NCBI GenBank assembly: GCA_905250125.1
Contig: CAJNOL010000699.1
Span: 46,360 to 110,359 of the forward strand
Source of the DNA: Rotaria sordida
Taxonomy: Eukaryota; Rotifera; Eurotatoria; Philodinida; Philodinidae
Length of the DNA: 64,000 nt
Direction: 5' to 3'
Both the position numbers and the translations under genes were made by a program. This document shows positions 37,100-47,258 of the stretch, one piece after another (position 1 is the first letter of the stretch; each line of letters opens with the position of its first letter). Below the pieces are notes generated by a model. It was not told where the DNA came from. It saw only the letters and a list, made by a program, of their open reading frames with translations, and searched no databases.

Positions 37100-38053
37100 A
37101 TGGGTAGTTCACATTCATTCTTTATACCACATTTTTATGCAAATATTCGTACAAGTGATGGAAAGACATTTAAATTATCATATCGTCATTTTGTTGATCA
37201 TATTCTATTGCTTCGTCGAGTGATTAAGCATCCAGAAATGACGCAGCAAGGTGAAACATTGAATTATTTTATCGAAGATTATTGTAGACGTATGGCTCAC
37301 CAAGCGATTAGAACGAGATATAAACAATGGAGACTTCCATGGCAAATCGACTGGATCTGGCATGTTCATCGTCTTCATCCAATTGCCTATCACAATGACT
37401 GTATTTACCAATTGACGAACGATAAAATTATCGATAAAAGGTACCGACGATTAACCATAAAACAACATCGAAAACATCGTTCAGTTGCTTTGTCTGAATC
37501 AATAAACAAACCTTCAACGTTTGTTCCTTCGATCGATCTGACAAATGCCGTACTTTGTCAACGTGATTTTCTTGAAAAATTCAAGGAACATTATCTTTTT
37601 TCCATCAATTTGCGACATATCAATCAAAATTCGTTTGAACAAATGGTACGAAATTATGTTTCATTTTTGAAATTAGCCAAAAAAGATGAAATCATTGTAC
37701 CAACATTCGATATTGATTTAATATGGCATACACATATGAGATTTCCATCATCTTATCAAAATACATCTATAGCACTATGTGCCTTTCTTCTTGATCATGA
37801 TGACTCGATTGAAAATGACACTTTACTCGATGATTATCAGAAAACAGCTCAACAGTGGAAGATCACTTACAAGGTAGATTATGGAAAAAATATCGACAAA
37901 CATCAATTACACACATCACAATATCTTACCTCCTCCGCAATGATAGCTGCACCGGTTGTTATATACTCATCGGGTGGAAATGCCGGTGGAAGTGGTGGTG
38001 GTGGTGGAGGTGGAGGTGGTGGTGGTGGTGGTGGTGGATGTGGAGGCTATTAA
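37100..38053 (+). CDS. glycine-rich domain-containing protein (GRDP-like, DUF1399 family)
   Basis: The 317-residue single-exon protein has two copies of the family signature: DWIWHVHRLHPIAYHNDC (residues 84-101) and FDIDLIWHTHMRFPSSYQ (203-220). Each carries W-H-x-H followed by P and Y, as in DUF1399/GRDP proteins, which are best known from plants and also occur in fungi and some animals. The tail is almost pure glycine (292-313) and ends CGGY, typical of this family. The N terminus MGSSHSFF fits an N-myristoylation site. The histidine clusters could bind metal, but that is inference. The family is linked to stress and development in plants; the biochemical role is unsettled. The start is the first ATG and is conserved in position relative to the first domain. 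The Gly tract is a GGT repeat in DNA and so prone to length change. A telomere-like hairpin pair lies 0.2-0.4 kb downstream. Confidence 0.85.
   Translation: MGSSHSFFIPHFYANIRTSDGKTFKLSYRHFVDHILLLRRVIKHPEMTQQGETLNYFIEDYCRRMAHQAIRTRYKQWRLPWQIDWIWHVHRLHPIAYHNDCIYQLTNDKIIDKRYRRLTIKQHRKHRSVALSESINKPSTFVPSIDLTNAVLCQRDFLEKFKEHYLFSINLRHINQNSFEQMVRNYVSFLKLAKKDEIIVPTFDIDLIWHTHMRFPSSYQNTSIALCAFLLDHDDSIENDTLLDDYQKTAQQWKITYKVDYGKNIDKHQLHTSQYLTSSAMIAAPVVIYSSGGNAGGSGGGGGGGGGGGGGGGCGGY
37990..38040. repeat. GGT/GGA trinucleotide tract encoding the Gly tail
   Basis: A run of GGTGGT and GGAGGT units encodes the C-terminal polyglycine of the GRDP-like protein. It is in frame, so expansion or contraction by triplets would change tail length only. 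Confidence 0.85.
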
Positions 38054-38278
38054 GTTGCTTGGAAGGACTGCTAAACTGTCTCGGCATTTATGTATGAAAG
38101 AACTTGACTATTTTTTAATTTTTTTGCAAATTCGTTTTTTTTCCAATAAAATCAATATATATTCCGATATACCCGAGATGTGTTACATTCTTGTTGTACT
38201 CAAATCGATTCGACAGATGTGCACATTTCGTTTACTGCGAAGTAGGATTTGTTCGTCATGATCGGTCTTGAGAGTGCA

Positions 38279-38348
38279 GGCGTGAGTGTGGGTATGGAAG
38301 TGGATGAGATTCTTGAGTTTAGAAGAATAGCCACACTCACACCCTACC
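38279..38348. repeat. telomere-like hairpin H3
   Basis: G-rich arm GGCGTGAGTGTGGGTATGG and C-rich arm CCACACTCACACCCTACC pair over about 13 bp with few mismatches. The loop of about 32 bp is AT-rich. Confidence 0.65.
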
Positions 38349-38416
38349 TTCAATTAGTGTATGTATCAGATGATCTTATAATGTCAACTGAAAATTATTT
38401 CCAAAATTAAAAGCAT

Positions 38417-38469
38417 GGGGGTGTGGGTGTGCATGTTGTTTTCAATAAAGTTTACACCCACGCCTACAT
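38417..38469. repeat. telomere-like hairpin H4
   Basis: GGGGGTGTGGGTGTG is followed 20 bp later by TTTACACCCACGCCTAC. G-arm first, as in all the others. It lies only 70 bp from H3. Confidence 0.65.
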
Positions 38470-38898
38470 CCAACTGATTATGTCCTCACCCTCATCTTTC
38501 GAGTGCACTCCGTAGCCAAAAAGATACTTCCGACGAAGTATTTTTCGGCGAAGAGCATACATACCAAAAATCTCACCTACGTTTTATTTGAGACATGTGT
38601 CAGGAAAGAGAACAAAATCTCTTGTTGTCTTTTTTTTTCGTCTCTTGTTTGACGTCAATGTGAAGGCGTTACTTTATCGTTTAACTATATAAATCGACCT
38701 TAAATATAATATTTATAATATAAACCTTGGTATATAATACGTGAGATAAACTGAATTATTTCCCAGGTGTAGATTTTGTTGAAATAAAAGACTAGAATAA
38801 ATCAATCTGTTAAAAGGATACCAAATCGGAATAATCTTACTGATTTAAAAACTAAACAACAATCAGAAAACATATATTAACACGATAAAAAAATCAGT

Positions 38899-40737
38899 AT
38901 GTCAAATAATTTACAATCAAGTAAGTTGAAATGGTTGTTTAATATGTGAGATTGTTATTTGATAATATATTTATTAGATATATTAATATCATCTGATAAT
39001 CTATTTGAAACTAATAATTCATTCACTCGATCGAATACTATTGATAGTAAGTATAATGAAGAAAAAGCAAAAAGCTTTTTTAATATAATATATATTCATA
39101 TAACTTATTTCAGATGCAATTCTTAGAGAAAGTATTACTCAAGAATTGGATGAATTCTGCAATAATCCATTGATATTCGATGAAATCCGACAATGTATGT
39201 AAAACATGCTTTGTTTATAACAAGAAAATATCTTTATTTATTAACTTTTCTTTTAGTTGATCCAAAACAATCAACAACTGTAATTCCGATTAATTTAATA
39301 TCAGGTATGTTTAGATTTTAAAATAAATTAAAAATATTATTTAAGAAATATTTTATTTATTTTATAGAGCTAAACGGTTTGATAGAATGTGATCCTATAA
39401 AAATGTTGAATGATTTTCAATGTCAACAAAAATGTAAGCTTTTTGATTTTTTTTAAAATTATTTATTCAGATTATTTCAATTTTCTTATTTTAGTTCTTC
39501 AATCTGATATTATAAAATTAGAAAAAATTCAGATAAGATGTCAACCACGTTCAAAATTTCGTCCTCGAACACAAAATGAAAGTAAAATTTCTTCACATTA
39601 TTTACGATGTGAGAATGGTGGTGAACTAGGATACCCTGCTATATATGTAAATCATCGATTAATTATATTAAAATAGATGAAAATAAATTATTCTTATATT
39701 TTAGATACCTAAGATATGGTCTTACCAATCGGATATAAATATAATTGAAGTTGCTCTTGTCGATATTTTAAAACAAGCACATCTCTATGCTATTGATAAT
39801 AAAACTAGTCAAATATCATATGATGATCAAGCATTCATTTTCAAAGATGGTCCATCAAATCAATTGTATTTTCGTGTAACCAATGAAGATTTTAACAATG
39901 GTTACAAAACGTAAGTTAATTTAAATATATATATATATATATTTATATGTATTTTTGAATAGTTTTATGATTGAATTGATTAAAAGTAAACAAGATAATA
40001 TAATTACCAAAGAATTAATTCGATCACGAAAACTTTATCAATCAATGCTTCGTTTTACACGAATTTATCGAGATGAATATGGTAAATTTCAACGAGATGA
40101 AATAGGTCAAGAATATTCTTCTATAATGACAGAACGTAAGAATCAAATTAGTTTTTTATTTTTTAAAAAACATTCAATGAAAATTTCTTTTGTTTTTATA
40201 GATTATGGTGATGTTTCTGTTGAACATATGGGTCCAAAATATGGTTCAATTAATAAAGAATCAATGATATTTGTTGTTCTTAAAGGTCGTTTTGTTAAAA
40301 ATGATATTTCTATTATGATTTGTGAACAAACAACTCAATGGTCTGATGAAATAAAAAAATTTATCTTAAATGGTAATCTTATTTATTTTAATATTCCATA
40401 TTTTCCATATCAATGTATAAATAACATAAAAGCAAATGTAATTATTTATTATAAAAATCAAAAAATTCATGAATCAACTTATTTATATATGCATCTATCA
40501 GATGGTATGGAGATTTTCTTTTTATAAAATAGAATATTTTTATATATTTTACTTTCTTTTTCTCTAGAACAATTTTTTCATTTTCCTTTCAATAAATCGA
40601 TGTCAAATATCGATATTTCGATGAGCAAAAATAAATTTAGTCAAGACATGGCCAATGATATATATTTTATGCCATTGATATCTCAAAAAATCTCACAAAA
40701 CAAGCCTAGAAAACGTTTAAATAATAAATTAGCTTAA
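38899..40737 (+). CDS. Rel/NF-kB-like transcription factor with Rel homology region, ten exons
   Basis: Exons: 38899-38920, 38978-39046, 39114-39194, 39257-39304, 39368-39433, 39495-39646, 39705-39910, 39963-40135, 40202-40504 and 40568-40737. All junctions are GT-AG and in phase, giving 429 residues. Residues about 105-255 align with the Rel DNA-binding domain: IQIRCQPRSKFRPR, then GYPAIYIPKIWSY...IEVALVD, and QSMLRFTRIYRDEYGKF before the linker. Residues 273-372 fit the IPT/dimerisation domain (GSINKESMIFVVLKGRFVKN, then a Trp, then IPYFPY and a YLYMHL strand). The C terminus has a basic KPRKR (419-423), a plausible nuclear signal. No ankyrin repeats or transactivation domain are visible. 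The recognition loop lacks the usual Y-x-C-E, so DNA binding may differ. The 95-residue N-terminal extension is novel to me. NFAT is the main alternative family. Introns are 47-67 bp. Confidence 0.8.
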
Positions 40738-41211
40738 AAAAATGTCTGAACAAATGTTGAATAAAAATGTTTCATATTTTGGATAGATAATAAACCATGG
40801 AATATTCTCTGGTGTTTACAAATGTCTTTGGTATTCAGTGGTGCGACATTCAAAAACAACTAAAACAAGTTTTTTCTTTTTAGTTTTGTAGTTTTTATTA
40901 TTACTTATATTTATTGATATAAACGAAAAAACAAATTTATCAATTTATCAATTCTTATGATCAGTGTTGTAGTTAGCATAAAGAGTGAAGGAGGTAGTGC
41001 CTCTCTCCAGATAAATTGCTTCTTGAAAAGAAAAAATCTAGATGAAAAGCATTATTTATAATTGATTTAAATCGCCGTCAATTCATTGATTACATCTCAT
41101 ATTTATTGACTTCAATTGAGAAACAATAGGAATTTTCTTATACAGACACGAACTTCTTAGATAATTAAACAAGAATAAATTTTATCTTTTTTTAAAAGTC
41201 TATTCGAAAAA

Positions 41212-41274
41212 GTGTGGATGTGTATATATAATGGACACAAAGCCAAATCGACGCTTATGCCAACACCCGCACCC
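41212..41274. repeat. telomere-like hairpin H5
   Basis: AGTGTGGATGTGTATATA is followed by CCAACACCCGCACCCTC. Pairing is partial but polarity agrees with the family. Confidence 0.5.
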
Positions 41275-41587
41275 TCATCTAGTTAGTTCATGCACACCCT
41301 AGCTTCATATTGTCACCATCTCTCATCCGATATTTTCCTGCCTTATATTTGAATACTCGAAGTTTAGTTACTTTCATGCACATGCTCTTTTCATGCAGTA
41401 ATCAGATGCGCATAAAGTTCTGACTTTTGTTTGAAATATATTCGAGTTCCTTTTGATCTAACTTGAGATATGGATATTTATCAATAATAGGGGATGTACG
41501 TGTCTAGCAACTCGCAAATATATGAATTTTACTTTGTAATTTCCCATGAAATAATGAATATGGTCAAGTTTCTGGTAACTAGAGATC

Positions 41588-41625
41588 AGGGTGTGCTCTT
41601 TCTTTTAGCTCACCCACCCACTCAC
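41588..41625. repeat. telomere-like hairpin H6
   Basis: CAGGGTGTGCTC and CTCACCCACCCACTCACG are separated by about 13 bp. Short arms, same G-then-C polarity. Confidence 0.4.
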
Positions 41626-42658
41626 GTTTTTTCTTGAAAGAAAAGTTAAATATCTGAATAAATAACAAACATTGTAGGAAAAGCTAAAATATAAAAATAA
41701 TCATGATTCAGTGTAACCCTTTATTAATTCTCAAGCGATATTACGATACTATGCTTAGATCATCTAGAAGAATTATCATTTAGTTATAGATGAAGTGTCT
41801 GCTACAAGAAAGTCATTATGTGAAAAGAAGCAGAAGCTTGTCTAACACAAAAAATGAGATCTGGTGTGCAGAAAACAGTTCTTGTCTTTTTTTTTATAAA
41901 AAATATTTTATAGAAATAATTATTATGTAGATATTTAATAAACTATGTTATTTTGCGTGAAAATATAAATAATTATATTATGAAAAATACGTGTAAAAAG
42001 ATAACGTACACGCCCATTTAAATGTATCTATGAACCACGTTTGGATGTAGCTCTTTATTACGTTCTTTGACGGCCACTTTTAAACGTATCCAGATACCTG
42101 TTTAGACGCGTTTTGACTACGTTTGAAAATTCCATGAATTATAAAACTTGTCGAGGTATTTTTGTAGAGAATACTAATGTAATCTTCGAAAATCGTTTTC
42201 TTGACCAAATCGTAACATAATATAATGGCTTCAACTATTATTTAACCACTGATAAAAGTATCAATTTCGACAATGATCACATTCAAGCATCTTTATTTTC
42301 ATATCATCGAGAAGAATATTTCATTTTACTTTGTTATTGTAAGAGCACGAAATGATCTAAGACTGTTCCCAAGTTAATGATGGTTCATGATAATATACAT
42401 ATAAAATCGAAGGAGAAAAGTTGCATGATAATGATAGCGGACAATGGGGTATATATATTTTCGTCCTTGAGCATCTCTAACAAAGATAAAACGAATGTCT
42501 TATCTACAAATGATGAATAACGGTTTTGACCATTTCTAAATGATAGATCTGCGTCGTTAAAATGCTATAGGAGAGTCGTTTTATATAAACGAATAGAAGA
42601 ATGGTGAATAAAGAAGAGAAAAAGTATACTAGATTCTTATTAGTAATATTATTTCAAT

Positions 42659-42928
42659 ATGAAATTTTTTCGTAGCTACATTATTTTATTAAGTGTTCTG
42701 TTCGTAAGTTAAGTTATTTATCACTCGGAGGTATATCGAGAAGTGCTGAAAATAGAAAATTTAGCACAAAATCGAATAAAACTTTTATCAAATGCTTTTC
42801 TTCGATGTTGATTCTATGTGCGAATATTTTCATTGAATCATTTAAATATTAACTCTTTCGAAAAAAATTCGACTACTAGATAGAATTTTTCTTTGTAGAT
42901 CCAAGTAGATTCTTATTTTTTAACTTGA
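42659..42928 (+). pseudogene. spliced signal-peptide remnant, two tiny exons
   Basis: ATG at 42659 opens MKFFRSYIILLSVLF, then a perfect GTAAGT donor at 42704. A pyrimidine-rich acceptor (TTTTTCTTTGTAG) lies 195 bp on, and splicing in phase 0 adds IQVDSYFLT before a stop at 42926-42928. The joined 24 residues form a textbook secretion signal with nothing after it. This looks like the 5' end of a secreted-protein gene whose body is lost or whose third exon I cannot see. It could also be chance, since hydrophobic codons are common in AT-rich DNA. The adjacent F-box gene begins 310 bp downstream and is not in continuity with it. Confidence 0.35.
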
Positions 42929-43238
42929 GAAAATACAATATTAAATAATTTGTCATTAGTTAAATGAAAAAAAAAACGAAATGACATCTAATCGTTTTGT
43001 TATCTTTCCTCCGACAGAGAATCCATTTCAAGTAACGAGTCTTTTTTTTATGAATAATGAGAAATACGGCTAAATTTCAATTGGAATCATATTTTAATTA
43101 TAACTTGTTCTTTTTTACACGTCCAAATCATATCTTAACTAATGTATTTTTCAAAAAAATTTGATTTAAGTTGTAATTCTAGGACAACAAACATATTCAG
43201 AACGAGAAATCGATTCAAAAACGATTGAATATACATCG

Positions 43239-46200
43239 ATGTCAAAAACACCACTTCTCACTCTACCTGTCGAGCTTCTCCATCGTATTTTTGATCATTT
43301 CGATGTTCAGATTATTCTCCGTTCACTTCGATGTGTCTGTAAACAACTCCATGCAGCTGTTCTTACTTACAATCGAATTAAGCTCGACTTCAGTTCACTT
43401 TCAGAATCCGATGCCAAGTTCATTTCTCATCTCATTCAACCGGAAAGCATAATTTCGCTGACTTTTTCTCGTAACTCATGGCAACAACCAAATCAAATCA
43501 ATTTGTTCTTCTCAACTTTCGACATTCATCGTTTTACTCGACTTTATTCATTGACTTTTCATCAGATTGACGATGTTGACCTGAATCGATTTTTACAAGA
43601 TATCATCACCTACTCTTTAACTTCACTTTTGATTCAATCGCGTATAAGAAAGGATAACAAAACATTAGCTCTTCTCTCAACAATTATTGCTCAATCTAAT
43701 CTTCGAATGTTACAACTGAATCATTCAGATAATATAATTGATCATATATCATGGCCAGCTCAGTGTGCATTACAACATCTGACCATTAGAACTTGTACCT
43801 TTCAAGAATACTATTTTATTCTCCAACATTTGGATCATTTACGAACATTCGTACTCGAAGTTTGCACTATGAATAACACCGATAGAACAATATTGTCATC
43901 TTCTGTCTCTCCTTATTATTCACAATTAGTATCTTTGACAATAACTGATTGTCATCTATCAATCAATGATCTTCAATCGTTTATTTTACTAACACCTTCA
44001 CTTCAACATCTGAAATTAATTTCCAAAAGATCAATATTTGACTCTATATTTGATGGACACTTTTGGGAAGAATTTATTCAAACTAAACTACAATTACTCG
44101 ACATATTTCAATTTTTCTTCACATCTTATCTTTGGAGACAATCTTATGCTCAGAGTCTCAACTCGTATGTCGCTCCGTATCGATCACCATTCTGGCTCGA
44201 AGAAAAATATTGGCCTGTTACTTGTGATTATGACTTAAAATTAAAACTAATTAGGCTTTATACGATACCAATTTGCATAGTTGATTCGGAAATCTCGATT
44301 CGATGCGTAATATCGTCGTTGGATACTACCAGTCGATTGACTGCGCGGTCAGCGAATAATACGGACGATGTAAATCAAGAAGAGGTATGTATAAAAAGTT
44401 ATTCTATCAATTGACAAAAACTATTTGTCTGTTGTAAATATTAATTTTATTGACTTGAGTAAAATGCTCTATCTGATACACAGTTAGCAAATCTTTATGC
44501 AGTTTTGTTATAATTTCTAAACAATCTTTCGATTGTATCAGTCATGAGTAAGGAATGAATTTTGGATGACAACGTTCCTAGCTTGTTCTTCAAAAATTGA
44601 TAATTAAACCATTGAATGGATAATCGTAGGGATTTTAAACAGAGAAGTCTTATCTTTGGTTTTTCGTACAGACACTTACTACAGTCAACCTTAACCTCAA
44701 TGAAATCGGGATTGAAGGTGTCCAATATTTGGCTGAAGCTCTGCGAAATAACAAGGTAATTCTCATTCTTCTTCATCTCTTTCATATCCGCTCTTTCGAT
44801 GTATACAGACACTCACCACGCTCGAACTTCTATGGGGTCAAATCCGAGACACAGGAACTAAATATATAACTGACGCTTTGCAAAACAATACGGTAATTGT
44901 AATTTTCTCTCCATTTCTTTCATATTCATATTCTCGTTTGACTCAGACATTAACTACATTCGACCTTCAATATAATTATATCACCAAAACAGGAGCACAG
45001 TATTTGGCTAATATTTTACGAAACAATGCAGTGATTGCCGTTATCTCTTTATTGCTCTTTCATATCTATTTAACTTTTCATACAGACACTCACTACACTC
45101 GATCTTGGACATAATCAGATCGAAGATACAGGGGCACAAAATCTTGCTGATGCACTAAAAAATAATACCGTAATTCTCATTCTCTTTACATCTCCCTTAT
45201 CCGTCTTCGCTTTCCATACAGACACTTACTACGATCAATCTCTCAGATAATCGAATTGGAGATGCAGGGGCACAATATTTCGCTGATTTACTACGTAATA
45301 ATACGGTAATCTCCGTTTTCTATAATTCTGTTTGATATGAACCTTCAATTTTCACAGACCTTAACCTCGCTTAACCTTGCAAAAAACAACATTGGAAATG
45401 GTGGGGCACAGAATCTGGCTGATACACTACGACATAACACTGTAATCGCCGTTGTCTCTTTATGTCTCTCTCATATTCATCTTCACTTTTCATAAAGACA
45501 CTCACTACACTTGCCATTGGAGGCAACAGCATTGGAGACGAAGGGGCACAACACCTTGCTGATGCAATTCAGAATAATGCGGTGATATTCATATTTTCAT
45601 CTTTTTTCTCATGTTCATCTTAACTTTTGATATAGACACTTACCGCATTTGCTCTTCGGGGTGATCAAATCGGAAGTCTGGGGGCAGAATATTTTGCTGA
45701 TGCTCTAAAAAACAATACAGTAATATTCATTCTCTATTTACTTCCATCTCATATCCATATCTACTTTTCAGACAGACACTTTCTGCATTCACACTTGAAT
45801 ATAATAATATCAGAGCATCAGGAGCAAAATATCTAGCTGATGCATTACAAAATAACACGGTAATTTCATATGCTATGTAACTTTCTTTATTGTGTACCTT
45901 CGCTTTCAACACAGACACTTACTAAACTCGAACTTGTAGCCAATCAAATCGGAGACACAGGAGTTCAGTATCTGGCTGATGCTCTACGAAACAATAGGGT
46001 GATTATCATTCTATTTTCATTTTTCTGTCATATTCATCTCCACATTTTATAAAGACACTTACTGTACTCAATCTTCAAAGAAATAGAATTGGACCATTAG
46101 GAACAAAAGCTCTGGCTGATATATTGCGATGCAACACAGTGAGCCTTATTCCTATCATCTCACTTTCATTTTCTCTGTCATTTTCACATAGACACTCACT

Positions 46201-46673
46201 ACGCTGCACCTTGGAGACAATAGAATTGGAAGTGCAGGAGCACAGTATCTAGCTGATGTATTACAAAATAACACGGTGATCCTCACACTCTTTCTTTTCA
46301 TATATATGTATATATCACATATTCATCATCACTATTCATACAGACATTGATCACACTCGAACTTCAATACAGTCAAATCGGGGATGTAGGAGCACAATAT
46401 TTGGCGGGTGCATTGGAAAAAAACACGGTGATCATCACTTTTTCTTCCTTACTGGTATTCATTTTCATCTTTCACACAGACACTCACTACACTTGACCTT
46501 GGATATAATTACATCGGGGTGGAAGGAGCAGACCAGCTGTATAATGCTAAGCGTCACAACAAGGTAATGCTCATTATCTTTTCATCTGTTTTTCATATTC
46601 AGCTTTACTTTACACATAGACACTAACAACACTCAATCTTAAAAGCCACAGAATTTCAGACGATATGATATGA
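43239..46673 (+). CDS. F-box protein with 15 leucine-rich repeats, one LRR per exon (16 exons)
   Basis: Exon 1 (43239-44384) encodes an F-box at residues 5-45 (LTLPVELLHRIFDHFD, then LRCVCKQLHAAV) and a divergent LRR-like middle. Fourteen exons of exactly 84 bp follow, beginning at 44672, 44809, 44947, 45086, 45222, 45358, 45498, 45636, 45776, 45915, 46055, 46192, 46344 and 46480. A last exon runs 46620-46673 (TGA). All junctions are phase 0; total 791 residues. Each 84-bp exon gives a 28-residue repeat, TLTTLxLxxNxIG followed by GAQYLADALxNN, the ribonuclease-inhibitor/NLRC3 type. F-box proteins of this layout usually recruit substrates, via the LRRs, to SCF ubiquitin ligases. Introns within the array are 52-68 bp, all ending near-identically; donors alternate between GTAATN and GTGATN. 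The first intron is 287 bp. Every repeat exon is uninterrupted, so selection has kept the array open. Confidence 0.85.
44672..46673 (+). repeat. tandem array of 15 exon-intron LRR units of about 138 bp
   Basis: The 84-bp exon plus a 52-68 bp intron recurs fourteen times, then ends in a 54-bp partial exon with a stop codon. Introns share the pattern GTAATTCTCATTCTCTTT... ...CATATTCATCTTCACTTTTCATACAG. The units arose by genomic duplication of exon and intron together, not from retroposed copies. Because every exon is phase 0 and a multiple of three, adding, dropping or skipping a unit leaves the frame intact. Confidence 0.9.
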
Positions 46674-46908
46674 CGCAGCAACGAATTTCTCGATAAAAAA
46701 CAAATAACTGACAGAACAATAAACTGATTAAGATTTTTGTTTGTATTTGTATGTTTCTTGAAAAAGAAAAGTTTGAGAAAAGATGCACTGGATTTTGTCT
46801 ATACTGCAGACCGTTATTCATGAAACTCTCAAAGCGGCAATGTTCAAGAAATAAACTATTAGTTATATGTAGATGAAAGGAAATAATGATAATCCGAATG
46901 AATAAAGA

Positions 46909-47003
46909 GTGTGGGCCGTAGGTGTGGGTGTGATTGTAGGTGTAGATAGAGTATGGTTAAACACATAATTCACACTCATCGCCATTCACACCCACACCCG
47001 CAT
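46909..47003. repeat. telomere-like hairpin H7
   Basis: The longest G-rich arm, GTGTGGGCCGTAGGTGTGGG and onward to about 46946, is followed by TTCACACTCATCGCCATTCA and CACCCACACCCGC (46970-47000). The C-rich arm overlaps the 3' coding end of the hevein-like relic on the other strand. It starts about 240 bp after the F-box/LRR gene stop. Confidence 0.7.
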
Positions 47004-47212
47004 TTCCACCACCGCCATTTCCAGTGCATGGCTCACCTAGACAACCATCACCACAGTAATCTAGTCCTTGTTCGCAGTAGCTCCATTTGGATAGACAATA
47101 ATTCGAATCAGAGCATGGAGATCGAGAAAATCTTCCGCTTTTATAGCCTTGAACATGAACCAAACATTGAAAAAAAGCAAAGAATACAATGAAATCGAGT
47201 TCAACATAGTTG
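46957..47212 (-). pseudogene. small hevein-like (chitin-binding type 1) secreted protein gene, frameshifted
   Basis: One frame has a start at 47208 with a signal-peptide-like LYSLLFFNVWFMFKAIKA. A second frame, offset by one base, encodes a hevein-like Cys pattern: CSDSNYCLSKWSYCEQGLDY followed by CGDGCLGEPC, then a Gly/Val tail (GNGGGGNAGVGVNGDE) ending at 46957. The two only make sense together if a base was lost or gained near 47098-47115; I see no intron signal there. Hevein domains bind chitin oligomers, so an intact relative would be a secreted chitin-binding protein. The usual CC pair is reduced to YC. The tail's GVGV codons are the complement of the telomere-like C-rich arm, so the repeat has become coding sequence or invaded the gene. 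Rated a pseudogene unless the frameshift is a base error. Confidence 0.5.
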
Positions 47213-47258
47213 AATGTGCTCTTTTATCTGAACAAAAGAGAAAGAGGATAAACATCAA

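Larger units (their letters stand above)
40738..42658. other. intergenic region with two telomere-like hairpins
   Basis: No gene seen. Hairpins H5 (41212-41274) and H6 (41588-41625) lie here. The interval 42000-42130 has several ACGTTT motifs in both orientations but no clear arms. Confidence 0.5.

Noticed and set aside
44495-44812. 105-codon minus-strand frame opposite the F-box/LRR gene
   Set aside because: It covers an intron and LRR exon on the other strand and has no features; a shadow of the real gene.
44672-46673. Regularly spaced repeats as a CRISPR array
   Set aside because: The 84-bp repeats are diverged coding exons with GT-AG introns in a eukaryotic gene; no CRISPR features.
47061-47258. 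Frame ending IVYPNGATANKD as a whole protein
   Set aside because: Its 3' half is the shifted frame of the hevein-like domain; only the signal-peptide part was kept.
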